DNA of 6,258 nucleotides from an uncultured Flavobacterium sp. (GTDB taxonomy: Bacteria > Bacteroidota > Bacteroidia > Flavobacteriales > Flavobacteriaceae): contig CAMPIZ010000105.1 in NCBI GenBank assembly GCA_946886675.1, positions 1 to 6,258 on the forward strand, in the 5' to 3' direction. Numbering within the stretch: position 1 is the first letter of the stretch; each line of letters starts with the position of its first letter. Of this stretch, positions 6,197-6,258 are shown one piece after another. The notes under the pieces were generated by a model, which was not told the DNA's origin, did no database searches, and saw nothing but the letters and a program-made list of their open reading frames with translations. Both the position numbers and the translations under genes were made by a program.

Positions 6197-6223
6197 AAAA
6201 AAATCGCCCTTATTTTAAGAACG
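6197..6223 (-). terminator. Terminator of a minus-strand gene beyond the right edge
   Basis: On the minus strand CGTTCTTA (6223-6216) pairs with TAAGGGCG (6212-6205) across a 3-nt loop. The 8-bp stem has two G-T pairs. One A and then seven T (6203-6197) follow. The orientation and T tract indicate the end of a minus-strand gene lying outside the window, insulating the Nif3 promoter 17 bp further on. No coding end can be placed confidently in 6224-6258. Confidence 0.65.
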
Positions 6224-6258
6224 GTTCAGGATTTAATCATTCAAATAATGTATAATTA

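Noticed and set aside
1..6258. Mobile element, CRISPR, defence system or integrated island
   Set aside because: All six full genes are core or widely conserved families. I saw no transposase, integrase, spaced repeats, tRNA-flanking direct repeats or composition shift by eye.

Overview
The window looks like ordinary chromosomal core sequence from a low-GC Bacteroidota, most likely Flavobacteriaceae and possibly Flavobacterium. Three things point there. Protein motifs have the flavobacterial flavour. Start codons lack Shine-Dalgarno sequences and are preceded by A/T-rich leaders. Exact copies of the Bacteroidota -7 promoter element TAnnTTTG lie just upstream of three genes (ffh, the RluF-type gene and the Nif3-family gene). 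No mobile element, CRISPR array, tRNA, rRNA, prophage or other accessory-island sign was seen.

Layout. Positions 1-198 hold the probable tail of an upstream plus-strand gene, its terminator, and the ffh promoter. The plus strand then carries ffh (SRP54 GTPase, 199-1539) and folD (one-carbon folate enzyme, 1596-2483), separated by a strong terminator hairpin. A second hairpin at 2504-2540 separates these from a convergent minus-strand block. Read in its own direction, that block is a Nif3-family protein (6156-5062), a coiled-coil protein of the zinc-ribbon (DUF164/CdsZ-like) family (5059-4280), an alpha/beta hydrolase (4242-3391) and an RluF-type 23S rRNA pseudouridine synthase (3367-2555). 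The right edge (6157-6258) holds the Nif3 promoter and the terminator of a minus-strand gene lying outside the window.

How the genes relate. Most are housekeeping: membrane protein targeting (Ffh), C1-tetrahydrofolate interconversion (FolD) and rRNA modification (RluF). The Nif3/zinc-ribbon pair, only 2 bp apart, is a gene neighbourhood also found in distant bacteria, and its exact role is not settled.

I do not see an obvious new multi-gene system. The most interesting signals are these. The zinc-ribbon family protein has lost all four zinc-binding cysteines, although the surrounding ribbon sequence is kept. Its Nif3 partner has Phe in place of one of the usual metal-binding histidines. Terminator hairpins sit so close upstream of folD and the hydrolase that there is little or no room for a promoter. 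The RluF-type gene has a promoter box so close to its ATG that its mRNA may be leaderless or nearly so.
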